Shown here piece by piece: positions 23,405 to 33,822 of a stretch of DNA of 64,000 bases. The position numbers were made by a program, and so were the translations under genes. Where the stretch lies: assembly GCA_030411725.1 (NCBI GenBank), contig MU839828.1:806001-870000 (forward strand), in the 5' to 3' direction. The notes below the pieces were generated by a model, which did not search any database, was not told the DNA's origin, and saw nothing but the letters and a program-made list of their open reading frames with translations. Source of the stretch: Echria macrotheca. Lineage: Eukaryota > Ascomycota > Sordariomycetes > Sordariales > Schizotheciaceae. Position 1 is the stretch's first letter. Each line of letters starts with the position of its first letter.

Positions 23405-24326
23405 ATGTCCGGTCGAGGAGGTCGAGGCGGCCGTGGTGGCCGCGGCGGTGGATTCCGAGGTGGCAGTCGCAGCATCGCAAAAAACAGCGTTCCATGGGAC
23501 GACCCAGGCTTCACCATTGACGGCAAGCCGTCAGAGCTCTTCCCAGTGAGTCCCAATTGACACGCCGCAGCAATCGTATAACTAATCCCCAACCCCCCAG
23601 CCATATGCTGTCCCAGCCTTCCCCACCCTCACCAAGAAGGAAGAAAAGCACGTCTCCTACTTCCTCCTCCTCCGCGAACAATGCCACGACGGCCCCCTGT
23701 ACACACAAAAGCGCTCCTGGAACCGCGAGTCAACTTCCCGCAAGGCCTACAACCAAGAACAAATCAACCAGCGCTACGGCCAGAAGAGCAAAGCGACGGT
23801 CGACCCCTTCACGACGGTACCATCCTACTCGCAGCGCTTCCAACGACCCGAGCGCGCCCTGCCCGACCTCGAGTCTTTCCCCTTCGCGAAAGAGTTCTTC
23901 CCGCCCGAATTACACGCCACATTAGACGGCGACGACCTCCCCGGCGGGCCGGCCGCCAAACGCCGCAGGATCCACGGCCCCAAGACGCTCGCGCTCTCGA
24001 ATATTACAGCGCTCAAAACGGCCGACGATCTCTTCTCAGCGGACGGGACAGGGCAGAATGGCGGTATCAAGCAGGCGTTGGACGTTATTGAGGGGTTAGA
24101 AAAGCGAGGCGAAGACGACGAGGCCGGGTTTCTTCTCGACGAAGATGATGACTGGGTCCGGCAGAACGGCGGGGAGGACGACGAGGACAGGAACATGGAA
24201 GAGGAAGATCAGTTCGACGACGACTCGGGCGACGATTATGATGCCGAGCAGTACTTTGAGGGTAACCAGGACGACGAAGATTACGACGACGGCGGGGGTG
24301 ATGACGTGGGAGGAGATTATGAGTGA
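23405..24326 (+). CDS. RPC31: RNA polymerase III subunit C31 (RPC7 family)
   Basis: Pol III-specific subunit that forms the initiation heterotrimer with C82 and C34. Exons 23405-23545 and 23601-24326 encode 288 residues. Features of the family are the Gly/Arg-rich start (MSGRGGRGGRGGRGGGFRGG), the central PAFPTLTKKEEKHVSYFLLL region, and a long Asp/Glu C-terminus ending in DYDDGGGDDVGGDYE-like acid and glycine runs. The intron is phase 0 (GTGAGT donor, CTAAT branch, CCCCAG acceptor), and reading through it meets stops. Confidence 0.85.
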
Positions 24327-24569
24327 CTTCGCTTGGTGGATATGGGATGGGAAGATTTCTGGTTATTCTGCATTTTTACGGCGCATTGGCTGTTGGCCCT
24401 CATCCGGGAGAGACGAAAAGGGTCCCGTTTGGTGACGATACCATTTCCAGACTTTAGACTAGCGTTCAAAAAGTCTCGCACCCAAAATACATACACAGCT
24501 TGGGTAGAACCCAGCTCATCATCGTGATGCTAATGTACAGATTCTGTCATTCTATTGTTCCCGTGTGTA

Positions 24570-26224
24570 CTAACTGCCATGGCCCAAAAAGTCTTTAAGT
24601 TGCAGTTCCGTGACGCCCTCCTTGATACCACCCACCACACCGGCAACCTTAAGAATACTCTCCTCAAAGTCGCGGAGTACCGCCGCTAGCTCCATTACCC
24701 TCTCATCCGCACCGCCCTGGTTGCCGTTCTTGGATTGCGCACTCACGCGCTGCAGCTGATCGAGCAAGTTGCTCTGGACCCCATGCAGGTGAACTTCGAT
24801 CTCGCCGAGATTTTTCTCAAACTTCTTAGTCATGTCGTCCATCTCGTCGGCAGTCTTAGAAAAGAAGCTGATCAGGTCAGAGTTGCTCTCGGCATTAACT
24901 TCGGCCGAACCCGTCGCCGCACCCGTCTGCGAGCTCTTAGTCGACCACAGACCGGCCTGGTGGTACTGCGTCGGCAGCTTGAGATTATCGACCGCCTTGA
25001 ACGAGAGTTTGGCATTAGCCGCGTCGGTCCGGACCATCTCACGCAGCTGATCGATGGCGGCGATGTCCGCGGACAGCGCGGCCTGCGACCCCTCCGACTT
25101 TCTGCTGACAAAGTTGACGTCGACCGGGATCGCCGAGAGCTGCTCGCCGTGGGCGGGCAGGAACGCGTCAACAGCCTCCTTATCGCGGATGCACTTTTGG
25201 ATGCCCTCGTCGATCTGCGCGAGCTGCTTCTGCAAATCTTCATGCAAGTCGTTGAAGCGCGTCGTCGATCGTATGTTGCTGACGTCTATGCGCACACCGG
25301 GAACGACCTGCGCCTGCTGGTTGGTCGACTGGCCCATTGTGAGTCCGACATTTGTCGTCTGCCCGAACCCTGAGGTTTGTTGGGGTTGTGCGGTGCTCTG
25401 GTTGAGGACACTGCCGCTGCCGGAGTATTAGCTAGACGGAATGATCAGGACACAAGAGATTCTTACAACAACCCGCCCTGGGGCCTCGCCGGCTGGGATT
25501 GGGAAAACATCCCGCCGGTATTCACAGTTTGGTTGATACCAAATCCACCGGAGCTGCCTTGCTGTTGCTGTTGCTGCGGCGGCGGAGCCTGTTGCTGCGC
25601 TTGTGCGTTTCCAAAGAACCCAGTCGCGCCCTGAGATGCTGGAGCGACAGACCCGAAAAGACTACCACCTGTCTGCTGTGGTTGCGCGCCTGCGTTCCCA
25701 AAGAGTCCACCAGTCTGCTGAGGCTGCGAAGTGGCCGTACCCCCGAACAGTCCACCTGTTGTCTGCTGTGGTTGTGCTGTCGCAGTGCCGAATAGTCCGC
25801 CGGTCTGCTGGGGCTGGGTCGCTGCTGTGGCTGCTTGCTGGCCGAACAAACCACCAGTCTGTTGAGGTTGAGTCGTCGCAGTTTGCGTGTTTGTGGTGCC
25901 GAACAGGGACCCGCTCTGCTGGGGTTGGGAAGTCGCGGTGGCTCCGAACAAGGATCCCGCGGCCTGTGGCTGCGAGCTTGTTGTGCCAAACAAAGACCCA
26001 GACGCTGCCGGTTGCGAAGTCGCCGCTCCCGCTCCAAAGAGACCGCCAGCAGGGGGTGGTTGGCTGGTGTTGCTGCCACTGCGCAAATCGTGTCAGCTCC
26101 ACATGTCTCTGCAGGGAGAGCATCCGCGCTCAGGATGCGCATCATCAATCACTCACAAGAGATTCGCGGACCCCGTATTGATGCTCAGCCCGCCAGGGCC
26201 ACTAGCCGAGCGTGCAAGAGCCAT
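24570..26224 (-). CDS. NUP49: GLFG nucleoporin Nup49
   Basis: Central-channel nucleoporin that partners Nsp1 and Nup57 in the pore. Exons 26224-26157, 26078-25467 and 25416-24570 give 508 residues. The first half is an FG domain with about eleven LFG motifs spaced by Gln/Thr/Ser-rich linkers (TATSQPQQTGGLFG). The second half starts near VVPGVRIDVSNIRSTTRFND, followed by coiled coils, the Nup49/Nup58-type C-terminus that forms the channel trimer. Both introns are in phase 2 and each splits the Phe codon of an LFG motif (TT|T GGC and TT|C GGC), so correct splicing regenerates a repeat each time. Divergent from FIP1. Confidence 0.9.
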
Positions 26225-26570
26225 GGCGGCGATCGCTTCCCTGGGCAATGCAGCTCGGTGGAATGCGCAATGGATTGCTCCTTCCTCTGCGCTGGAATGG
26301 ATGGAGCTGGGATGTTGTTTCGTCGTCTGGCAGCTGTTGGTTTTCTGCCCCACGCCTTCTCGGTCGCGTCAGAAAGGGCCCGACGCGTTCCACACCGCCT
26401 GCCTATTACGGCCATGCCTTAAAGGTTCCCGCTTCCAAGATGGGATGGGTTATGTAATCCTCATCACTTCACCTTTCAAGCTCCCACCCCATCGTCAAAC
26501 CGCAGCATCACAAAGCAATTTGTAGAACCAACGCAAATTTCGGCTTCTTCAGCTTCAGACAGGACCTAAC
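26225..26570. promoter_or_regulatory. Divergent promoter between NUP49 and FIP1
   Basis: 346 bp between opposite ATGs. The right half is pyrimidine/A-rich just before the FIP1 start. No specific site is assigned. Confidence 0.5.
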
Positions 26571-27767
26571 ATGGATATTGACGAGGATGACGACTTCTAT
26601 GGGACCGACGAGCCGGAGGTTCCAGCGGCGCAACCCGCGCCGGCTCCCGCAACCACCTCTTCAAAACCCGATGCTGTCGAGGAGCTAGAGGAAGGCGAGG
26701 AAGAGGATGAGGGTGGGGACATGGACGAGGGAGATGACTCGGTCAGTTCATTGCCTGTTTGCGCCTCTCCCATCTGCTGATATCCACAGGACATCGATAT
26801 TGTAGTCGAGACCAAGGATACCTCCAAAGCTGCTCCGCCATCGTAAGTAACCGAGCTACAATCACGAATGCCAGCTAACAAGGTGTCTGCAGACAGTCAC
26901 GATACAGTGATATAAGAAATATTCCACAACGATCCGTCAAGACCGATACAATTGTCAAGCCTGCGCCTGTCAAGAGGGAGGAGCGCAAATCATCAGCAGA
27001 CCAGCTGCCCGCTTCCAGATCTAAAATTGACGTAAACGCCATTCCAATACACAAGCCGACCGGGAAGCCTTTGACGCAAGTGAACATTGACGAAGGTTCG
27101 TTTGAGCGCTCGCGATATCCATGCCCTGGATGCTGGACCAAGATGCTGATAGCCGACTGCAGATCTAGCCGACCATGACAAGCCATGGCGAAAACCAGGA
27201 ACCGACTTGTCAGACTACTTCAACTACGGCTTCGACGAGTTCACCTGGGCGCTCTATGCCCAGAAACAGGAAGCGCTCAGGGGCGAGTACAATCAGGACG
27301 CTCTCGCTCAGAGCAACAAGAAGATGATGGAGGAGATGGCGAACATGATGATGATGAGCGGCATGATGCCGGGTATGGCGGGCGCACCAGGCGCGGGTGC
27401 TGCCGGACCTGCCCCAGGCATGGCCGGCATGGAAGGCATGGGGGGCATGGAGGGCTCTTCGCCTGAAATGCAGGCCATGATGGCGCAGATGATGGCGCAG
27501 ATGATGGCGTCCGGCGTCGATCCCAGCCAGATGGACCCAAGCCAGATGGATCCGGCTATGGCCGCCATGTTCGGGAACATGCAGAACGCTGCGGCTGCCG
27601 GTGGCGGCGGAGTCCAGGGAGGACAGGGGCAGAATTTCGGGGCAGGGTTCGGCGGGAATCAAGGGCAGGGCTACGGCTACGATCAGCAGATGGGTGGGAA
27701 TACCCAGGGGGGCGGCGGCGGGGGTGGTAGAGGAGGCCGCGGCCGCGGCCGTAGGTCGGGGTGGTAA
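26571..27767 (+). CDS. FIP1: Pre-mRNA polyadenylation factor Fip1
   Basis: Subunit of the cleavage and polyadenylation factor that tethers poly(A) polymerase to the complex. Exons 26571-26741, 26790-26842, 26893-27095 and 27163-27767 give 343 residues. The N-terminus is acidic (MDIDEDDDFYGTDEPEVP). The Fip1 signature, DKPWRKPGTDLSDYFNYGFD at residues 148-167, is complete and is followed by EFTW. The C-terminal third is an unusual Met/Gly-rich run (MMMMSGMMPGM and many GM repeats) ending in a GGRGGRGRGRR box, a likely RNA-contacting RGG tail. All four exons join in frame with canonical splice sites. Confidence 0.92.
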
Positions 27768-28366
27768 TATTGAAGCCCGGTTGTACGATTTTACTGGCTC
27801 GCAGATGGTACCGAACCCACGCTGGCTGGGCTGGGCTTTGGGCTTTGGTCGGAGCACAGGCGCATGGGTTTGAGCAGCAGAATAGATGCAAGCACCCCTT
27901 GGGGACCCTGTACCAATAGCGTAAGAGCGCACATGTTTAAGTCTGCCATTATGTACAAACGTGACCGTTTACTTCAGTTCAGTGTTGCGTTTCTCGTCGA
28001 TACATGGTTAGTTCACCGTTTATTCCATTGGTGTGAGATGGCAGACTATATCAGTGGGAGACGAGCAATGTTGTCCTCGGACTCACAGCTTCGCTCTGAG
28101 ATGGTTCAACTATGCAGTGTTAATAAGAAAGTTAGGACGTAGTGTTTTTCGGGGACGTGGAATATCTATTTTTTATAACTTTAAAGTCAAATATTAATTC
28201 AGCGTTCTGTACGAGTCTTGCGTACTTCTGTTCTGTAGAGGTAGAGCATTCGCAAAGAATATCTCGACAACGTCCAGGTATGACTTTGTCGGCGTCGAGC
28301 ATATGAGACAAGTGTTCCGAGGATGAAGGTTCGTTTGGCGCCTTTAGTGGCGGGGATTGCAAGGTT

Positions 28367-28502
28367 GGGGGGGGGGGGGGGGGGCCGGATTTCACTGGCG
28401 GGGGATGTGGGCCATGGAGAGTGTGGGGGTGTCGGGGGGTTGTGTGTTTGTAACGGGGTTGGGGCAGGGTTTNNNNNNNNNNGCGCCGCCCCGCCCCCGC
28501 CG

Positions 28503-28538
<36 letters not shown>
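28367..28538. other. Assembly gap (10 N) flanked by poly-G and poly-C
   Basis: Eighteen G at 28367-28384, N at 28473-28482, and thirty-six C at 28503-28538. The sequence just left of the N run is a G-biased degraded copy of the sequence just right of the poly-C, which indicates failed merging of overlapping contig ends rather than missing DNA. Confidence 0.85.
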
Positions 28539-28539
<1 letters not shown>

Positions 28540-29579
28540 CAAAGGATAGACATTGAGGCGGTAGTTGGACATGGAGATTGTGGTGGTGACGGTGGTTTCT
28601 TTGATTGTAACGGGCTTGTGGAACGGTATGTTGCTAAGAGACGCACTCTTACGTACCTACTGGTCCAGTCCCTGAAAGAGACCAGCAAACCTGGTAGAAT
28701 TGGTAATCGCATTAAGATTGCTGAGTTTCGGATTATTTTCTATTTTGTCGAGAGAGGTCTTCAGATCGGTATCAATACAGTCGTATTTCATACCTGTAGT
28801 CCTCCTACTGAATCATGACGACAAGCGGAAGGGAACACAAATCGATCCGGATCATTCATTCCCTCCTCGTAGGTTATCTGTATCCACTCAATGGAACTGT
28901 GGAAGCAACCGATCCCCAGTATTCAATGTCTTCCTCCATGCAGTAACCCAGCTCACGGTGCCTCCCGCGTCATCGACAAAGTCTCCAGATCGGAATAGTT
29001 GAATATAGACAACCATGGCCTGGGGGTTGGATGTTCGGCCTGCTTCTGGAACACTGTGACATCATATGGTTTCTGGTGACGAGCTTCGACATAGCCGTAG
29101 GGTACAGAGTTGCTGTGGCTGCTGAAGTCGCAAGCATGCATCGACAGTATTGAGACTCCAAAGAAGCCGCTGTCGCGAGGTGATGGCTGCGTCCACTTCT
29201 TCATTCCCGAGGAAATTGGTGGCAACGCCTTGGCGCGCCACCGATCCTGAAAATTCTCTTCACAATATACTACGACGCTTGAAGATGTAGAAAATGGTGA
29301 AACCTGTGATCGGGAGAAGTTTAAGTTGAGTTTCCTCTAAAACCCCAAGCCGGAAACCCCGGAACATGAAACCTGAGAATACGACTTTTGCCGATGTCCA
29401 TTGTCATACCAGGCTGTTTTGATGGTCCAACCCCGGTGCTAGTATATCCAGAAATAACTTTGTAAAATGTTAGTCTGACCCAGCCTCAAAAGCTGAAGTC
29501 TGATGATGCCGCCCAACAACCATTAAAGTCAGTTTCCAAACCTCGGCTAACAAGCAGTACAAGCTCGCAGTGTTCGCAT

Positions 29580-29651
29580 GCGACAATGGTCTAGTGGTTA
29601 GGATTCAACCCTTCCAAGGTTGAGGGGGGGGTTCGATTCCCTCTTGTCGCA
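29580..29651 (+). tRNA. tRNA-Gly (anticodon TCC)
   Basis: 72-nt cloverleaf without intron. Acceptor stem is GCGACAA / TTGTCGC with discriminator A. The D-arm is ATGGTCTAGTGGTTAGGAT, characteristic of eukaryotic tRNA-Gly. Anticodon stem CAACC / GGTTG closes the loop CTTCCAA with anticodon TCC. The T-arm GGGGG-TTCGATT-CCCTC contains one G-T pair and sits within a run of eight G that spans the variable loop. Confidence 0.92.
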
Positions 29652-31869
29652 CTATTATTTCGAGGCTCTTCGGACTTTTCCTTTTTGTGGTTCCGTTTCT
29701 CCGAGTCTGCCGGAAAACTAGCCGTAAACCGTGTTCAGAGTCCGGCGACCGGTCAAACCTAAAATCGTGACTGCAGGAAGCGTGGTAACCGGGAGGAAAC
29801 CTGCATGCTCAGGAGAACGAAAAGGAAGAGCGACGATAAGCAAACCAGGAGGAGTCGACGGAGGTGGATGCAGGGAAGATTCGTCGATACCTGGGCATAG
29901 AAAGGCATCTTGCCGAAATTTTTCATGCTGAGAGAAATGAGAAGATGGATTCGAAATCCCTCCTCTTCTTTCCGAGAAATTCAAAATAGCATGAAGTGAG
30001 ACATATCTATCTACCTTAGACTTCCTAGAATTATGAAAAGAAAACGGGTTCGGAATATCAGTCGTAGACAGCAAAGCTCTGGAATTCCTTCGATGTATTC
30101 AAGCCGGCCGGGAGGACCAAACCCGAAGTTCATTGTCCCTGAGTTTGAACTGGGCTTGCTGGCATCCTCTTGCCTAGTCAAGGAGATTACCGCCCTAATG
30201 CTTGGTCGGCGGAGTATGTTGACATAGAGTTTTCCGCTGAAACGTGCCCCTGCATATCATGGATCTGTGAAAGAGGGATTGTCGTGGCAATATGAATGTC
30301 TTTGGATAGGCTATGACGCGTCTCTCAAACCCCTTTTCGAGGCCGGTAGTTTTCTTGCTGATGACACATCCAAGCACAACTTGGAAGTTGATGATGATGA
30401 TATCCCGAGTGTCAAGGAGAAACCCGGCCATGGACAGCTACCTGATACCACACTAGCGCGGACCGTTGCGTAATGTGCCTGAGCTAAGCTGTGTTTTGGG
30501 TACCGCATCTTTTCAATCGCCGGACACCCCGGGGGAAATGTCGTCATCATCCCAAATCGAGTACACTTAAACCTGGAGAGTAGCATTCTCACTTAAGCAG
30601 ATGACCTTCTCGTCATAACCCCGCAATACCAACGTAAATCCCCTGACTTTGAGAAACCTAGTGAAACGCCGTCGCGACGGGTAGTTCTGTCACTCTTATT
30701 CACGCCTCGGATGAGTGCATCGCGAAGTCGCGTCTGCTGCTCCAAACGACTCGCCAATCAGAAGCACATTCTCGGCACGTTCCAACATGGAAACCCGGAA
30801 CGGTGTCCCCAGGTGAACACCACCACCACAAGCATGCTCCACCATACCTCACGCCGGCATGTAGAGTAGAGTACGGAAAACAGCCAGTGCGGTTCGCTAT
30901 CCGCGAACGCGTGCTGCCAATCCATGATTTCATCGGACCGTGCCCCTTTCTGCCATCCAAGTTTCCGATCCTAGGAATGATGGATGCATGGGCAGAGAAA
31001 CCCGAACCCATGCCGGACGCAGCGGAACCGGATCGGACCCTGAAGGAAGGTACCTTGGTACCTGACCGATGACGGATCTGACCCACCCGCTCGCAGCGCC
31101 GGCCAACCAACCCCGCTCTCTCAAACGACTTCTACCGTTTGCACTGTGTGGGTGTTGGGCTTCTAGATCATGATCGAATCCTCAAATATATCTATCCATT
31201 GGGACAAATTGGGCATTTCTAATCCCGAACAACTCAGTAACCAACAAATCCAAGCTCCAATTCTTTCACTCCCACAAATCCAATACACATTGTCCACGGA
31301 GGACCATGGAATTGTTGTTCGGGCATTCCAATAGGTGTCAGTTATTACCTGTCACGTCTCGCGGCCGGCCAAGTGGGCGGCTAGCAAGTACTCGAGTAGG
31401 TAGCAACTGCTGTGCGACTCCACCATGACGAATGAGAACCCCCACGTGGGACCTGCAGAATAAGGGACCTCAGCACTCCAACGCAAACTTCAGCCAAAAG
31501 CCAGAGAGCGAGAGGTCAACAATACCCCCTCTTTTGGGCGAGCTGCTTGCAGATCCGGCCACAGTGCATGCGTCTTGACACGAGATTAGGATGCATCTGA
31601 TCGGATGCCGAACAGCTTGAGAGATGTGTTTCCCCTCTTTGCAAAACCGTTGAGAGCGTGGGTTAGCCGACGCAAGCGGCCTGGCATGTTGCAGTCGGGT
31701 CGACATGGATGCCAAGACATTCCAGCAACATCGGCGGGGTCGGAACTCAAAAGGACCCACGGGGCCCTACTGTTTACAGATATAATACCTCCCCCGTGCC
31801 TCCCGATGATCCCGCCGCCAGCGAGCTATCACCACTGACTGACAGTTCCTGTGCATCGATACTTTCAAC

Positions 31870-32415
31870 ATGTCGCTCCTCGCCGCATCAACAACATCCA
31901 CGCCCAGCGTCACGCTGCACCAACACTCCAATGTCATCTCCAGCCTCGGTCCCCTGGTCGACCTCGCCGTCCGGTTTCAAAGGATACTCGGCTCCGTAGC
32001 CTGTCTTGCCGCAATTCGTCTATATCTCGCCGCAGGACGGCTCCTACAAGCCCTCTGGTTCGCAAGCTACCTCGCAGCCTTCAAGGCCATACTCTGGTTC
32101 CGGTTCCTGTCGTACAACACGGCGGCGGTGACAAGAAGGCTGCTATGGGCTGCATGGGACTCTAAACAATCGAGACGGATCAGGAGAAAACTCGAGTTCG
32201 AATTCTTCGTCTTGATCCTCGGACCCGGAAATGCCCTACTCTTGCTGCTATTTTGGCCCGGGTGGCTACTCGTGGCTACCGCAGCATGGGCGTTCTGGCC
32301 GGCGCCTAGGTGAGAGGGTAAGTCACTTGTGCGCACGTATGAGCAAATCTGAAGAATACTGACGGTTCTGCTGACCAGATTCCTATCTATGCCAAGGCTA
32401 GATGCCATGCATTAA
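31870..32415 (+). CDS. Small membrane protein, uncharacterised
   Basis: From the ATG at 31870 the frame encodes about 147-158 residues. Hydrophobic segments at LGSVACLAAIRLYLAAG and at FFVLILGPGNALLLLLFWPG, with a basic stretch (KQSRRIRRKLEFEF) between them, suggest two or three membrane helices. Unspliced, it stops at 32313. A good intron (GTGAGA at 32310, CTGAC branch, CAG ending 32378) would instead join to 32379-32415 and add RFLSMPRLDAMH. The 3' end lies 27 bp from that of the XAP5 gene, tail to tail. No homologue is recognised. Confidence 0.55.
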
Positions 32416-32442
32416 AATCCACGCGCCGAGTCGCCAACGACA

Positions 32443-33612
32443 TCACTTCGTCATGAAGAAGATGTTGCCGTTCGGATCCCGAGGAACCTCTTTCCGGTAG
32501 TCCTTGTCGGGGTCGAATTCCTGCCACATACTGGCGGGGAAGATGTGCTTATTCCGCTGATACCATCTTCGATCGACGACCTTGGTGAACGCCGGGTCGT
32601 CTGAAGCGCCCTCGAGGGTGCTTATGTCGGGGCCGCCCTTCGACAGGGCATCTACCGGCGCAGCCGCCCCACCACCACTTGCCGTGTCCTTCGCGGTAGC
32701 CTCGGCGCTATATGCAAAGAGGGGTTTGCCGTCTGGCCCCACGGTTTTGTTTATAATGAAGTAGTATATCTCGCAATGCTAGAGTCTTGTTAGCATTCGG
32801 TCGTTTCTTGTGATGTGCCCAGAACTTACATGTGGAATGATGATGGTACCCCGGACGAGCATCAAATCGTCCACGGAAACTCGTGCCCAGTCGCGTCTAG
32901 CGGTTGCGCTCCGGTCGCTCCCTACTCCCAGCTCGGCGCCGACTTTGCGGCTCTTGTCGAGAAACAGCCAGATGTGATCGCCCTTCTTCACCCTGACCGT
33001 GCCGCCGGGGATATTCGTGCCATCGTAGAAAACAAACGGTATCGCAATCTCCGTGGCCTTGACGGTCTTCTGCAGCTCAAGGAATTCTTTGCGCAGCGCC
33101 TCCTTTTCTGCCTCCTCCCGTTGGATGGTTTTGGGCGTTCGGAATTTCGGGACGAATGCCACCGAGGGATTGACGATCTTTTTCTTCTCCACCGTCTTTC
33201 CTTCCTCTCCTGTGTTGTTCTCACTGCCACCGCCGTCGGTTTCTTGGGCCCTGGATGCCTTCTTCGTTTTCGCAGCCTTGAGGCGTACCGGCCCGGTTTC
33301 CTCTTCGTCGTCCTCAAGATCGCCGTGGAAAGAAACAAGCGGCTTGGTGCGCTTCCTCTTCTTCTTCTGCCGCTCAGCCTCGCTCGTGTCGCTGCCGTTT
33401 CCGGGCGTCGCTGTCAGCGCGCGATCCGGGGTCGAGACATTGGTACGTGTCGCCGAGGCGGCCTCGCGTGCCTCGCGCTCCTGCTGCTCGAGGACCTGGG
33501 CGCGTTTCTTGCGGAAATCGGAGAGCGCGACGAGGCCGACTGTGTGTGTCGAGAGCCGTTCGTGGGTGGTCTGGTTCTGCGGCGTGAATCGTGAGGTCGG
33601 CTGTTCCGACAT
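32443..33612 (-). CDS. XAP5/FAM50 family nuclear protein
   Basis: Nuclear protein of the XAP5 (XCT/FAM50) family, linked in other eukaryotes to splicing and small-RNA or circadian regulation. Exons 33612-32830 and 32778-32443 give 372 residues. The N-terminal half is charged (SFHGDLEDDEEETGPVRLKA). The XAP5 domain follows: PFVFYDGTNIPGGTVRVKKG, then DDLMLVRGTIIIPH, which splices to HCEIYYFIINKTVGPDGKPL and ends RRWYQRNKHIFPASMWQEFD. The phase-0 intron (GTAAGT, CTAAC, TAG) splits the most conserved block. An in-frame TTG at 33789 lies upstream, but MSEQPTSRFTPQNQTTHERL is the family-like start. Confidence 0.9.
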
Positions 33613-33822
33613 TTTGGATCTCCCGGTTCTGTTGGAGGGTGGAAGATGCTGGGCTGGCAACCGAAGAAGTGGGCAATGTGGGAAGCAAGCCGGGGCTGAG
33701 GTCAAAAGTAAAACCGCCGATTGGCGGGGCCCACCTTTTTTCTCTGGGCTTGTCAACGTCGCCCCACCATTATCCAACCCCTCGATCACCAGACAGTTCA
33801 GTAGGGGGGGTTCTTAACTTCC

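Larger units (their letters stand above)
27768..31869. other. 4.1-kb gene-poor, AT-richer region
   Basis: Contains a tRNA-Gly, the 10-N assembly gap with its homopolymers, and scattered short frames. Frames at 28132-28572 and 28953-29225 minus (for example PRPWLSIFNYSDLETLSMTR) look partly protein-like but end quickly and switch frame. They could be remnants of a decayed gene, but I cannot reconstruct one. No intact gene is supported. Confidence 0.5.
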
